From positions 248,001-312,000 of the forward strand of contig NZ_AUBX01000015.1 of the NCBI RefSeq assembly GCF_000429465.1: a stretch of DNA of 64,000 bases, given 5' to 3'. Shown piece by piece: positions 26,294-34,058 of the stretch; the first letter of the stretch is position 1, and every line of letters begins with the position of its first letter. Position numbers and translations under genes: made by a program. Origin of the DNA: Algoriphagus vanfongensis DSM 17529. Lineage in GTDB: Bacteria; Bacteroidota; Bacteroidia; Cytophagales; Cyclobacteriaceae. The notes beneath the pieces are model-generated. The model was not told the origin of the DNA, did not search any database, and saw nothing but the letters and a program-made list of their open reading frames with translations.

Positions 26294-26697
26294 AATGAGT
26301 TCGTTTTGTTGTACTTAATTTTACGAAAAAGAACGCTTAATTGATTGATAGTCAGATAATATCAATTTGAATTAATTAAAAATAGCGGTGAGAAATAAGG
26401 CTTGACTTTATGTTGTTTGTCAATGTTTGCTAGTCCATTTCCTTCCCCATTATTTTCCAAATTCGTTCTATAGACTTGAAATTCAAGGCTTTTCTCAGGT
26501 AGTTGTTAGCTCGGACTATTCAAAAGTCTCCTTCTTACTCTTGCTTTTCGTAGCACTCGCTCGATGTCCTAAAGAAGTAATTGTTATTTAAAATCATTAA
26601 ATATTGGCTGATTTGAGCCTTTTTCGGTCATTTTGAGCAAAAGAAAAGGCGCAAGCAAAACTGCTGCGCCTTTCCTGAAGCTCTTCTCGTATGAGCT
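26294..26697. other. Intergenic region, AT-rich, no supported gene
   Basis: About 400 AT-rich bases between the cysteine-rich gene and the hydroxyacid dehydrogenase. No frame with coding character was seen on either strand. The right end holds the terminator at 26641-26673. Confidence 0.6.
26641..26673 (-). terminator. Rho-independent terminator of the hydroxyacid dehydrogenase gene
   Basis: AAAGGCGCA and TGCGCCTTT form a 9-base stem, followed by a T-rich tail on the minus strand. It starts 24 bases after the stop codon. Confidence 0.8.
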
Positions 26698-27843
26698 TTA
26701 AATCTTATGTTTTGGCAGGTCTGCCACAGTCTCACAGCAGAGCTGCTCCATCACCTGTCGGAATTGTCTTTTTAAGATAGAGATAGTATGCGTGCCTCCT
26801 TCTTTGCCCAAAGCAGCTACCCCATACATAAAGGATCGACCCAAGAAAGCAAACTCAGCTCCAGAGGCCAAGGTACTCGCAATGTCAGGTCCTGTTCGGA
26901 TCCCGCTATCCATCATGACTGTGATCTGGTCTTTGAATTTCGGAGCGATCTCCTGCAGAGGCTTGATCGTGGATTCTCCATGATCTAGCTGGCGGCCTCC
27001 ATGATTGGATACAATCACTCCGTCTAGACCTAGGTCAACGGCTTTTTGTACATCTTCTTCACTGGCAACTCCCTTGATGACCAGTTTTCCTTTCCATTTA
27101 TCTCGGATAGGTTTGATCCGCTCTTCATTTAGCCTTCCGCTGAAAGTCTGATTCATAAACATGCCCAGATGCTTCAGATTCAGTCCTTTCGGGATATAAG
27201 GCTTGAGGGTTTTAAATTCCGGTGGTCCCGCCATCAATGTTTCCATAGCCCATCTTGGTCTGCCCATGATCTGCAAAATATTGTTCAGGGACATGCGTGG
27301 AGGAATAGATAGTCCGTTGATGATTTCTTTGGATCGATAGCCAAAAGTCGGCACGTCCGAGAGAATCACCAGCACGGGATATTCCGCATCTGCGGCCCGC
27401 TGGATGAGTTTGTCTCGCAAGTCGGCTTCTTTGGGATGATAGAGTTGAAACCATGCATTGCCCTGAGAGATCTCTCCGATCGTCTCTATATCAGCCGTGC
27501 TCACGGTGCTTAGGATGTAAGGAATATTATGTTCGAAGGCCGCTTTGGCCAAGATTTCCGGTGCTTTTGGCCAGATCATACCCTGCAGTCCAATGGGAGA
27601 AATCCCAAAGGGAGCCGCGTATTCTTTCCCAAACAAGTTTGTTTTCAGAGAAATGCCCTGATAGTCCCGCAGGTAGTAAGGCTTAAGGAGAATCTCCCGA
27701 ATCTCTTCGGTATTTCTTCGCAGGTTGACTTCGGCATTGCAGCCACCATCCAGGTATTCAAAGGCAAATCGAGGTATTCTCTTTTTGGCTTTGGCTCTTA
27801 GATAGTCTATGTCAGGATAATTGGAATTGTACTTTTCTTCCAT
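26698..27843 (-). CDS. lldD: FMN-dependent alpha-hydroxyacid dehydrogenase (L-lactate dehydrogenase type)
   Basis: A 381-residue TIM-barrel flavoprotein. The N-terminal FAFEYLDGGCNAEVNLRRN region, the SDVPTFGYRSKEIING segment and the active-site block SNHGGRQLDHGESTIKPL near residue 280 (catalytic His followed by Gly-Gly-Arg) are family hallmarks. Next come DSGIRTGPDIASTLASGA and FLGRSFMYG for FMN phosphate binding. The likely substrate is L-lactate or another short 2-hydroxyacid; glycolate or mandelate oxidation is not excluded. It is a single gene with its own terminator. Confidence 0.88.
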   Translation of the reverse strand: MEEKYNSNYPDIDYLRAKAKKRIPRFAFEYLDGGCNAEVNLRRNTEEIREILLKPYYLRDYQGISLKTNLFGKEYAAPFGISPIGLQGMIWPKAPEILAKAAFEHNIPYILSTVSTADIETIGEISQGNAWFQLYHPKEADLRDKLIQRAADAEYPVLVILSDVPTFGYRSKEIINGLSIPPRMSLNNILQIMGRPRWAMETLMAGPPEFKTLKPYIPKGLNLKHLGMFMNQTFSGRLNEERIKPIRDKWKGKLVIKGVASEEDVQKAVDLGLDGVIVSNHGGRQLDHGESTIKPLQEIAPKFKDQITVMMDSGIRTGPDIASTLASGAEFAFLGRSFMYGVAALGKEGGTHTISILKRQFRQVMEQLCCETVADLPKHKI

Positions 27844-28157
27844 GTTTTGCTACAGGTGTATGGCTCAGTTTGGGAAATAGGCTTGTTTATCTACCTCCAA
27901 ATCCCCGCGAGGATCTTTCGGAAACCAAAAATAGCAAAAAGTGAATGCGGACTGTCCTGAAATCTCCTGTTCGGCTTTTTTGTGTTTTGGATAGACGCTT
28001 CGGGTTGTTAAATGAATCATTCGAAACCTGCGATCAAAAGTCCTGACTTGGATGAAAGCAAATACAATCTCGGGCTGTCTACATAAAAAAAGCACAAGTC
28101 TAAAGACCTGTGCTAAATGAGTTATATACCCCAGAATAAAACCCGAGGCGATTTTAA
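27844..28157. other. Intergenic region with a terminator only
   Basis: About 310 bases between lldD and the subtilase gene. A 76-codon minus-strand frame (27865-28095) shows no motif, start signal or signal peptide and is not called. Confidence 0.55.
28085..28114 (-). terminator. Rho-independent terminator of the subtilase gene
   Basis: AGCACAAGTCT and AGACCTGTGCT pair with one internal A-C mismatch around a 2-base loop, and a T run follows on the minus strand. It lies 44 bases after the subtilase stop codon. Confidence 0.7.
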
Positions 28158-29792
28158 TTACAAACTCAGCTCCCCATTCGCCACTTGACTGGCAAGGATC
28201 AGGGCATTGTAAAGGTTGGCAATTTTACCAGACTTGGAGATTTCTGAAAAAGGCTTTTCCTCACCCTCAGCTCCCCCTACCAAGACATCCATATCCAAGG
28301 CAATTCCAGATTCCAGGATGACTTTTTTGACTTGCGCTGCTGTCAAACTCGGATAGTAAGAGCGGATCATCGCTGCCAACCCTGCCACTGCCGGAGCGGC
28401 CATAGACGTGCCTCCCTGAAATTCATAGCTATTATCGGGCATGCTGGAGTATATCTGATCCCCAGGAGCAAAGATATCCACATTCTCCTTGCCATAATTG
28501 GAGAAAACAGCGACTAGATCTGTATCCAAATGAGAGGTCAGCGCTCCGACGGTCAAGTAGTTATCCACAAACTCGTTGCGATTGCTTCTTTTATGATCAT
28601 TCGGGAAACTCGGGTTTTCGGAATCATCCAGATTCAAAGCATCATTGCCTGCCGCATGGACGAAAAGGACATCTTTGGAAGCGGCATAGTCCAGCGCTTC
28701 ATAGACCCACTCTGCATTGGGAGAAAAAGGCTTTCCAAAGCTCGCATTGATGACTTTGGCACCATTATCAGCGGCATAGCGAATTGCCCTTGCGATGTCT
28801 TTGTCATATTCATCCCCGTTGGGTACTGCTCGGATGGACATGATCTGCACATTCTGAGCGACTCCATCTGCACCTTTTTTATTGTTTCGCACCGCGGCGA
28901 TGATGCCAGCGACATGCGAACCGTGACTTTCGCTCGATACACGGATATCGGGATTGCCATTGCCATAGTCTAGATCCGAGAAATCATAGGGATCGTCTCC
29001 GACCGGACTTCTCCCGTCAAAATCCACATTGAGATTATAGTTTACCTGCTCTTCATAATAGGTGATCCCCTCTTCGAGATCTTTGAGCGCTTCGGGAATG
29101 CTTTGTCCCATAGCATAGACCTGAGAAAGCATGGCTACGATTTGCTCTTGTTGGGCATTTTTGGGTTCGAAATTTTCCAAGTCTTCCAACGAATAACTCT
29201 CCTTTCCCAAGGCCTCTTGCATCATGCCATCAGCCATGGTGATCACCTGCTTGATCTGTCGGATTTGTGGCAAGGTGGCATTTGCCTCCTCCAGCTTCTC
29301 GTCCAATTCTGCTTTTGCAGCATCCTGATAGGCTTGATCGCCGATTTTCAGGCGAAGGATACGGGCGATCTCCATCTGTTCATTGTAGGATTCCCCGAGG
29401 AAATTATAGCCATGGATATCATCGATATAGCCATTGCCGTCATTGTCAATGCCATCTCCCGGCTTCTCACCCGGATTGGTCCAAAGCACCTCCTGAATAT
29501 CCTCATGATCCAGATCGATGCCTGAGTCAATGACCGCTACGATGACGGTTTCGCCTTTTTTCTTTTTCAAAAGCTCCGCATAGGCACGATCCACACTCAT
29601 TCCCGGAATGGTATCCTGCTGCAAGTCCAGATGACCCCAGTGCTGTGCCTGCTGATCGGTGAGTTCGGCTTGCTTGTGGGAAAGAGTAGAATAGGTGATC
29701 GGAGGGGCGGTGATCAAAGAACTGGTCGTACAGGATGAGGCCAAAACCAGCAGTCCCATACCAGCCCAGAGTTTCAATTTGGATTTATTCAT
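28158..29792 (-). CDS. Subtilisin-like S8 serine protease, lipoprotein
   Basis: A 544-residue predicted lipoprotein with lipobox LASSC (Cys21). The catalytic triad is Asp89 (VIAVIDSGIDLDHEDI), His290 (ESHGSHVAGI) and Ser463 (GGTSMAAPAV), with the oxyanion Asn in HAAGND near 383. About 130 residues between Asp and His (roughly 136-270) form a Glu/Gln/Lys-rich, probably helical insertion absent from classical subtilisins. GDGIDNDGNGYIDD near 112-125 resembles a calcium loop. There is no propeptide domain or C-terminal secretion tag. It probably acts at the outer membrane or cell surface. Confidence 0.9.
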   Translation of the reverse strand: MNKSKLKLWAGMGLLVLASSCTTSSLITAPPITYSTLSHKQAELTDQQAQHWGHLDLQQDTIPGMSVDRAYAELLKKKKGETVIVAVIDSGIDLDHEDIQEVLWTNPGEKPGDGIDNDGNGYIDDIHGYNFLGESYNEQMEIARILRLKIGDQAYQDAAKAELDEKLEEANATLPQIRQIKQVITMADGMMQEALGKESYSLEDLENFEPKNAQQEQIVAMLSQVYAMGQSIPEALKDLEEGITYYEEQVNYNLNVDFDGRSPVGDDPYDFSDLDYGNGNPDIRVSSESHGSHVAGIIAAVRNNKKGADGVAQNVQIMSIRAVPNGDEYDKDIARAIRYAADNGAKVINASFGKPFSPNAEWVYEALDYAASKDVLFVHAAGNDALNLDDSENPSFPNDHKRSNRNEFVDNYLTVGALTSHLDTDLVAVFSNYGKENVDIFAPGDQIYSSMPDNSYEFQGGTSMAAPAVAGLAAMIRSYYPSLTAAQVKKVILESGIALDMDVLVGGAEGEEKPFSEISKSGKIANLYNALILASQVANGELSL

Positions 29793-29864
29793 ACCTAAAA
29801 GTAACGGGAGATTCTGAGTATTGGAGGGTTTTTATGAGTTAAAAATGGTGAAGGGTTTTTTTAA

Positions 29865-29891
29865 GTGATCAGTCTCAGTGGTCAGTTGGCA
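29865..29891. repeat. Short heptamer-type array
   Basis: About four units of a degenerate 7-base word, GTGATCA, GTCTCA (one base short), GTGGTCA and GTTGGCA, lie between the subtilase gene and the antitoxin. It belongs with the 7-base-period arrays elsewhere in this window. Confidence 0.45.
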
Positions 29892-29941
29892 GGAGGTAGT
29901 TTTTCAAGGAAAAGCAGACTCATCGAAAAAATAAAGTCTAA

Positions 29942-30223
29942 TTAAGAAATGGGTGTCACCTGAATCTGTCCGCCAATAGCTTTTAAAACTTTCATGATGG
30001 TAGCAAATTGGGGTTTTGCTCCATCAGATAGGGCCTTATAAAGGCTGGGTCTGCTGAGGCCGGTTTCTTCTGCGATTTTACTCATTCCTATGGCTTTCGC
30101 GACATGTCCGATCGCAACGACCACATCTTCATCTGTTCCATTTTCCAGAATTTCATTTAGATAGGCTGCAATCATTTCATTGCTGTCCAAGTAATCAGCG
30201 ATGTCAAATTTAGAGATTTTCAT
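29942..30223 (-). CDS. Addiction-module antidote-like DNA-binding protein (HI1420/HigA2 type), no toxin adjacent
   Basis: A 93-residue helix-turn-helix protein. FDIADYLDSNEMIAAYLNEI at the N-terminus and the HTH MSKIAEETGLSRPSLYKALS near 47-66 match the antidote family whose toxin partner (RelE-like, HI1419 type) is normally encoded immediately upstream. Here the upstream 580 bases hold no RelE-like frame, only a degenerate 21-bp repeat. It is therefore an orphan antitoxin or a solitary regulator. Confidence 0.8.
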   Translation of the reverse strand: MKISKFDIADYLDSNEMIAAYLNEILENGTDEDVVVAIGHVAKAIGMSKIAEETGLSRPSLYKALSDGAKPQFATIMKVLKAIGGQIQVTPIS

Positions 30224-30330
30224 TTTTCAAATCCTTGAATTTAGCGGTTAAGGTGTATCTGTCTGAATACTAAAATATAGAAAAAATCCTTCGCTCTTGT
30301 CCGAGAGAGCTGGCTTTTGATTGACCGATC

Positions 30331-30582
30331 CAACCTTTCAGGAATGAGTTCAACACATTATTTAAAGTCCCAAAGACATTCCGGAGAGTGTTTGACAGAT
30401 TAATTATAGCCTCAATCACATTCGCTTGTCTGTTGAAGACTTTCAATAAGGTCTCAAACACCTAATGGAGAGTCTTTATCACTATCATGAATGACAAAAT
30501 CACCTAATCGAAAGTCTTGAACACCAAAAATAGCGTGTCAAACATATTGTGGAATGTCACAAAGATATTTTTGCGTTTTTGA
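30331..30582. repeat. Degenerate 21-bp tandem repeat, twelve units in strict register
   Basis: Twelve consecutive 21-base units, most starting A(A/T)(C/G)A, for example 30457-30477 (AACACCTAATGGAGAGTCTT plus T) and 30499-30519 (ATCACCTAATCGAAAGTCTT plus G). The register is kept without insertion or deletion from about 30331 to 30582 although units differ at many positions. On the minus strand one frame reads as a heptad peptide pattern close to NVFxTLx, interrupted by two TAG codons. It may be a decayed repetitive gene or a non-coding minisatellite. Confidence 0.7.
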
Positions 30583-30733
30583 ATCTGTAGATATCTGTGC
30601 CTTTTTCTGCGAAGATCTGGGGAGAATGAGTTAAACCACTCGAATTGTATTGAAACAAATTCAGAATAATACAATGAAAAATAAGTTAAAAAAGTATGTT
30701 ATTTCGTCAAAATGAATTTATGAAGTAATATAT

Positions 30734-30764
30734 TTTGTTTGTTGTAAATTTTATTTTACCTTCG
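30734..30764 (+). promoter_or_regulatory. Candidate promoter of the small gene at 30810
   Basis: TTTG (30734-30737), 19 bases, then TACCTTCG (30757-30764) matches the Bacteroidota consensus with one mismatch in the -7 element. The start codon is 45 bases further on. Confidence 0.45.
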
Positions 30765-30809
30765 ATAGTATTGTAGAAGAACTCACTTTTACTTTTAAAC
30801 TAAAGAAAA

Positions 30810-31064
30810 ATGAATCAATCACTTCAAAGACTTCAGACAATTATCCATAGAACTCCGACAAATGAGATTACAATCGAGGACCAAAAATTTCTTTTAACTG
30901 AACTCCATGCCTATCTTCTTCCATTAAGGCCACTTATTGAACAGATTCAAGATGAAATGGAAAAAGATTTGGGGGTTACCGTTGATGTTAATTTTAACTT
31001 TGGAGCGCAGATTGGAAAAATTCTTAAAGAATGTTCGTATCCAATATTGAACTCTGAAATTTAA
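30810..31064 (+). CDS. Small hypothetical protein
   Basis: An 84-residue cytoplasmic protein with no signal peptide or membrane segment. It is predicted to be mostly helical (LLTELHAYLLPLRPLIEQIQDEMEKD) with a short VTVDVNFNFG segment. No known family is recognised. A promoter-like sequence upstream and the AAAGAAAA before the ATG support expression. It is isolated among repeats. Confidence 0.5.
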   Translation: MNQSLQRLQTIIHRTPTNEITIEDQKFLLTELHAYLLPLRPLIEQIQDEMEKDLGVTVDVNFNFGAQIGKILKECSYPILNSEI

Positions 31065-31127
31065 TTGCATTGGAAGGAAGGTCATTAAATTCATGCAATT
31101 TTAAAGCCGAGTAAAGGGAAATCTAAT

Positions 31128-31151
31128 CTCCGCGTCCTCTGCGCCTTTGCG
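31128..31151. repeat. GC-rich octamer array (CTCTGCG/CTTTGCG words)
   Basis: Three consecutive 8-base words, CTCCGCGT, CCTCTGCG and CCTTTGCG. The same type of word occurs in inverted orientation around the GxxExxY gene at 63349-63373 and 63879-63901. Confidence 0.5.
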
Positions 31152-31183
31152 GTAAGAAAAAAAACCTTCGAGGTTTCGAAAAC

Positions 31184-31213
31184 AAAAAAAGCCTTCCCAT
31201 TGCTGGAAAGGCT
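31184..31213 (-). terminator. Terminator of fumC
   Basis: AGCCTTCC pairs with GGAAAGGCT (one bulged A), followed on the minus strand by a run of seven T. It lies downstream of the fumC stop and beyond the heptamer array. Confidence 0.6.
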
Positions 31214-31220
31214 ATTTGGT

Positions 31221-31262
31221 GTCCACGGACAACAGTCGACTGTCAACCGTGGTCCGTGGACT
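31221..31262. repeat. Heptamer array with GTCCACG-like words
   Basis: Six units of exactly 7 bases with consensus close to GTSSACY. The array also contains a 10-base inverted repeat GTCCACGGAC / GTCCGTGGAC and the 12-base palindrome ACAGTCGACTGT (31232-31243). It ends five bases before the fumC stop codon. Confidence 0.55.
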
Positions 31263-31267
31263 ATAAA

Positions 31268-32668
31268 TTACTTCATACTTCCAATCATATCCTCAGGCTT
31301 CACCCACTCATCGAATTGCTCGGAGGTAAGGAGACCCAAGGCGATAGCAGCTTCACGAAGGCTAGTACCTTCCTTATGCGCTTTCTTGGCGATAGCAGCG
31401 GCATTTTCATATCCTATATGGGTATTCAAAGCTGTTACCAGCATCAAGGAGTTTTCCAAGTGACGTTGGATCATCGGCGTATTGGGTTCGATCCCCACCG
31501 CACAGTTGTCATTGAAAGATACGCATGCATCTCCGATCAATCTTGCAGATTGTAGGAAATTTGCCGCGATCATGGGCTTGAATACATTTAGCTCGAAATG
31601 ACCATTAGATCCACCGATGGAAACAGCCACATCATTTCCCATCACCTGAGCTGCCACCATCGTCATGGCTTCTACCTGAGTTGGATTGACTTTTCCTGGC
31701 ATAATGGATGATCCTGGCTCATTTTCAGGAATCAAGATCTCTCCGATACCGGATCTTGGACCGGAAGAAAGCATACGGATGTCATTGGCGATTTTCATCA
31801 GGGAAACAGCCAATTGCTTCAAGGCGCCATGTGCTTCTACCATGCCATCATGTGCTGCCAAAGCTTCAAATTTATTTGGAGCAGTCACGAAAGGCTGTCC
31901 GGAGAATTCAGCGATTTTCTTCGCAACCAATTCAGAATAGCCTTGTGGCGTGTTGAGTCCGGTTCCTACGGCTGTTCCACCCAAAGCCAATTCGGAAAGG
32001 TGAGCCAAGGTATTTTTCAATGCTCTCAATCCATGATCCAGCTGAGCTACATAGCCGCTAAATTCCTGTCCCAAAGTCAGTGGAGTCGCATCCATAAAGT
32101 GGGTACGGCCAATTTTCACCACATCTTTGAAAGCTTTGGATTTGGCATCCAAGGTATCTCTCAATTTCTGAACACCCGGGATGGTTGTTTCTACCACCAT
32201 TTTGTAGGCAGCGATGTGCATTGCCGTTGGGTAGGTGTCATTGGATGACTGAGACTTGTTCACATCGTCATTCGGGTGGATGGATTTTTTGGCATCTTCC
32301 AAAGATCCTCCCTGCAATACGTGCGCTCTGTAGGCGATTACTTCGTTGGAGTTCATGTTGGATTGGGTACCGGAACCGGTCTGCCAAACCACCAAAGGGA
32401 ACTGATCGTCCAGTTTTCCTGCCAAAATCTCATCACAAACCGTAGAGATGATGTCTGCTTTTTCCTGGGCCAAAACGCCCAATTCAGCATTGGTTTGTGC
32501 AGCGGCTTTTTTCAAAATGGCAAAAGCGCGGATGATTTCGATCGGCATGCGGTTCTTTTCGCCACCGATTTTGAAGTTGTTGATCGAGCGCTGCGTCTGC
32601 GCTCCCCAATATTTGTCTGCAGGCACCTCTACAGGCCCCATCGTGTCTTTTTCTATACGAATGCTCAT
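31268..32668 (-). CDS. fumC: Class II fumarate hydratase
   Basis: A 466-residue fumarase of the argininosuccinase/fumarase superfamily, interconverting fumarate and malate in the TCA cycle. The signature [13 protein letters not shown] is near residue 317, [10 protein letters not shown] near residue 98 and the [20 protein letters not shown] segment near residue 185. Length and motifs are typical of the oxygen-stable tetrameric class. It is a single gene with its own terminator. Confidence 0.96.
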   Translation of the reverse strand: MSIRIEKDTMGPVEVPADKYWGAQTQRSINNFKIGGEKNRMPIEIIRAFAILKKAAAQTNAELGVLAQEKADIISTVCDEILAGKLDDQFPLVVWQTGSGTQSNMNSNEVIAYRAHVLQGGSLEDAKKSIHPNDDVNKSQSSNDTYPTAMHIAAYKMVVETTIPGVQKLRDTLDAKSKAFKDVVKIGRTHFMDATPLTLGQEFSGYVAQLDHGLRALKNTLAHLSELALGGTAVGTGLNTPQGYSELVAKKIAEFSGQPFVTAPNKFEALAAHDGMVEAHGALKQLAVSLMKIANDIRMLSSGPRSGIGEILIPENEPGSSIMPGKVNPTQVEAMTMVAAQVMGNDVAVSIGGSNGHFELNVFKPMIAANFLQSARLIGDACVSFNDNCAVGIEPNTPMIQRHLENSLMLVTALNTHIGYENAAAIAKKAHKEGTSLREAAIALGLLTSEQFDEWVKPEDMIGSMK

Positions 32669-32745
32669 AAGAGTGGATTTATTGAATTCAGATTTCCGGC
32701 CGCTAAAATAAGGGCAAATGGCTTTTTTCCCTAGTTGCGAGCGCT

Positions 32746-33231
32746 TTAATCCTTCATTTGTAGGTTTATCAATTGATGAAATTCCTCCCGGGAGGATTTG
32801 ACTTGTCTGTGAAAAAAGAAAATGGCCAGGGAATAGTTCAAAACAGCCAAGGCCAGACAGATAAATCCGTTGAGAAAATTATCAGCCAGTCCCATAAAAA
32901 ATCCGGCAAAAGCCAATAGGATAATGCTCCAGAAAACCACAAAAAAGAGGGCTCCTGGAAATAGTTTGTATTGGAGAAAAAGGATTGATCCACGCGCGGT
33001 TTCTTCCACTTCGCCCAAAATCAAAGGAAGGAAGGTATTGCTTCTATTGATGACCTTGGAAATGCGAAAGCTGTTTTTGCCGACGATCCCATTGAAGGAA
33101 GCCTTGCGGGAAAGCTCGGTTCTTTTGTCGAGAAAATTGACCTCCAACGTTTTTTTGGAAATATGCTCCATGACCTCCTCTTTGGAAAGAGCGCTGACAA
33201 GCGTTTCGCTATGAAAAGGAATCAGGGTCAT
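32746..33231 (-). CDS. Hypothetical membrane protein with two transmembrane helices
   Basis: A 161-residue protein. The soluble N-terminal 85 residues are followed by a hairpin of two hydrophobic helices (about 88-112 and 118-140) and a short charged C-terminus. [24 protein letters not shown] is reminiscent of small Bacteroidota membrane proteins with an N-terminal sheet domain. No family is assigned. It is transcribed in the same direction as fumC, 77 bases upstream of it. Confidence 0.6.
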   Translation of the reverse strand: MTLIPFHSETLVSALSKEEVMEHISKKTLEVNFLDKRTELSRKASFNGIVGKNSFRISKVINRSNTFLPLILGEVEETARGSILFLQYKLFPGALFFVVFWSIILLAFAGFFMGLADNFLNGFICLALAVLNYSLAIFFFHRQVKSSREEFHQLINLQMKD

Positions 33232-33272
33232 GGATTCAGAAATGGACTAAAATTTATTAAGGGAGGATAATT

Positions 33273-33440
33273 TACGAATTAAGATTTGGGATATACGATT
33301 TAGAATTACGAAATACGAAATGAGAAATACGAGCAGCAGAGAAGATTTTGGCCAATCTCGAGTCTCTCAATCTCCATTCTCTAATAATGAACATCGAATA
33401 ATGAAGAACCTTCCAACTTTACCACTTTTCAACTTTTAAC
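33273..33440. repeat. Consecutive 7- and 8-base word arrays
   Basis: From left to right: nine words like TACGAAA (33273-33334, one of 6 bases), four words starting TCTC (33356-33384, one of 8 bases), TAATGAA / CATCGAA / TAATGAA (33385-33405), and words like CTTTTCAA with 8-base spacing (33410-33440). The last block overlaps the end of ridA, whose stop codon is at 33429-33431. Confidence 0.6.
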
Positions 33441-33812
33441 CGCCACACAAGAAATCTCCACATTCACATTTTTAGGGAGCTTAGATACTTCTACGGTCTC
33501 ACGTGCAGGAGGATTGCTCTTGAAATACTGTCCATAGGCCTCATTGATCGTTGCAAACTCATCCATGGATTTGATAAAAATGGTGCACTTCACCACATCT
33601 CCAAAACCAAAGTCAGCTGCACGAAGGACAGCCTCCAGGTTTTTCATCACCGCGTGAGTTTCTTCCGTGATATTTTCATTGATCAGTTCTCCGGTTTCTG
33701 CATCCAGAGGAATCTGACCGGATACATACAAGGTATTTCCTGCCAAAACAGCCTGAGAATAAGGTCCAATAGGTGCCGGAGCTTCTGGGGTAAAGATGAT
33801 TTGGTTTGCCAT
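33429..33812 (-). CDS. ridA: RidA-family 2-iminobutanoate/2-iminopropanoate deaminase
   Basis: A 127-residue trimeric YjgF/Rid protein that hydrolyses reactive enamine/imine intermediates of PLP enzymes. The N-terminal APAPIGPYSQAVLAGNTLYVSGQIPLD, the central NLEAVLRAADFGFGDVVKCTIF and the C-terminal NPPARETVEVSKLPKNVNVEI include the conserved Arg that binds the substrate carboxylate. Length is typical. It is flanked on both sides by short-word arrays. Confidence 0.95.
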   Translation of the reverse strand: MANQIIFTPEAPAPIGPYSQAVLAGNTLYVSGQIPLDAETGELINENITEETHAVMKNLEAVLRAADFGFGDVVKCTIFIKSMDEFATINEAYGQYFKSNPPARETVEVSKLPKNVNVEISCVAVKS

Positions 33813-33822
33813 ATTATTTTAA

Positions 33823-33892
33823 AGTATCAAGTATTAAGTATTAAGTATCAAGATTTTGGTACCAAGTCCAAAGTACAAGGTACAAAGTAGGG
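33823..33892. repeat. Ten heptamers in perfect register (AGTATCA to AGTAGGG)
   Basis: Ten consecutive units of exactly 7 bases. The first four alternate AGTATCA and AGTATTA, and later ones drift to GGTACCA, AGTCCAA, AGTACAA and GGTACAA. The array fills the space directly upstream of ridA. No repeat protein frame explains the 7-base step, which is not a multiple of three. Confidence 0.7.
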
Positions 33893-33913
33893 TTAAAAGT
33901 AATTAGGATGAAA

Positions 33914-33956
33914 CAATTCCCCATTGCTAAGAAATTACTCTTTAAAGAGGGAATTG
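33914..33956. repeat. Inverted repeat with a central palindrome
   Basis: CAATTCCC (33914-33921) and GGGAATTG (33949-33956) enclose the 12-base palindrome CTCTTTAAAGAG (33938-33949). There is no T run, so a terminator is not supported. A role is not assigned. Confidence 0.4.
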
Positions 33957-33990
33957 GTCGGAGTAAACATTCGTGTATTTTGCAAATACA

Positions 33991-34032
33991 ACTTACGACT
34001 CACCACTTACAAAATCACATCTCAAACTGAGA
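33991..34032. repeat. Heptamer array near the end of mazG
   Basis: Words ACTTACG, ACTCACC and ACTTACA follow each other at 7-base steps, with weaker continuation (AAATCAC, ATCTCAA, ACTGAGA). It lies just downstream of mazG. Confidence 0.5.
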
Positions 34033-34058
34033 CTGATCACTGCCCCATTTCCACTAAA

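Larger units (their letters stand above)
30224..30809. other. Gene-free region holding the 21-bp repeat
   Basis: About 590 bases between the orphan antitoxin and the divergently oriented small gene at 30810. It contains the 21-bp tandem repeat and, at its right end, a plausible promoter. No intact gene was found. Confidence 0.6.

Noticed and set aside
27865..28095. 76-codon minus-strand frame upstream of lldD
   Set aside because: It overlaps the subtilase terminator and has no recognisable domain or start signal.
30270..30461. 63-codon minus-strand frame within the 21-bp repeat
   Set aside because: It is produced by the repeat itself. The frame is closed by TAG codons in adjacent units and there is no start signal, so it is described as a repeat, not a gene.
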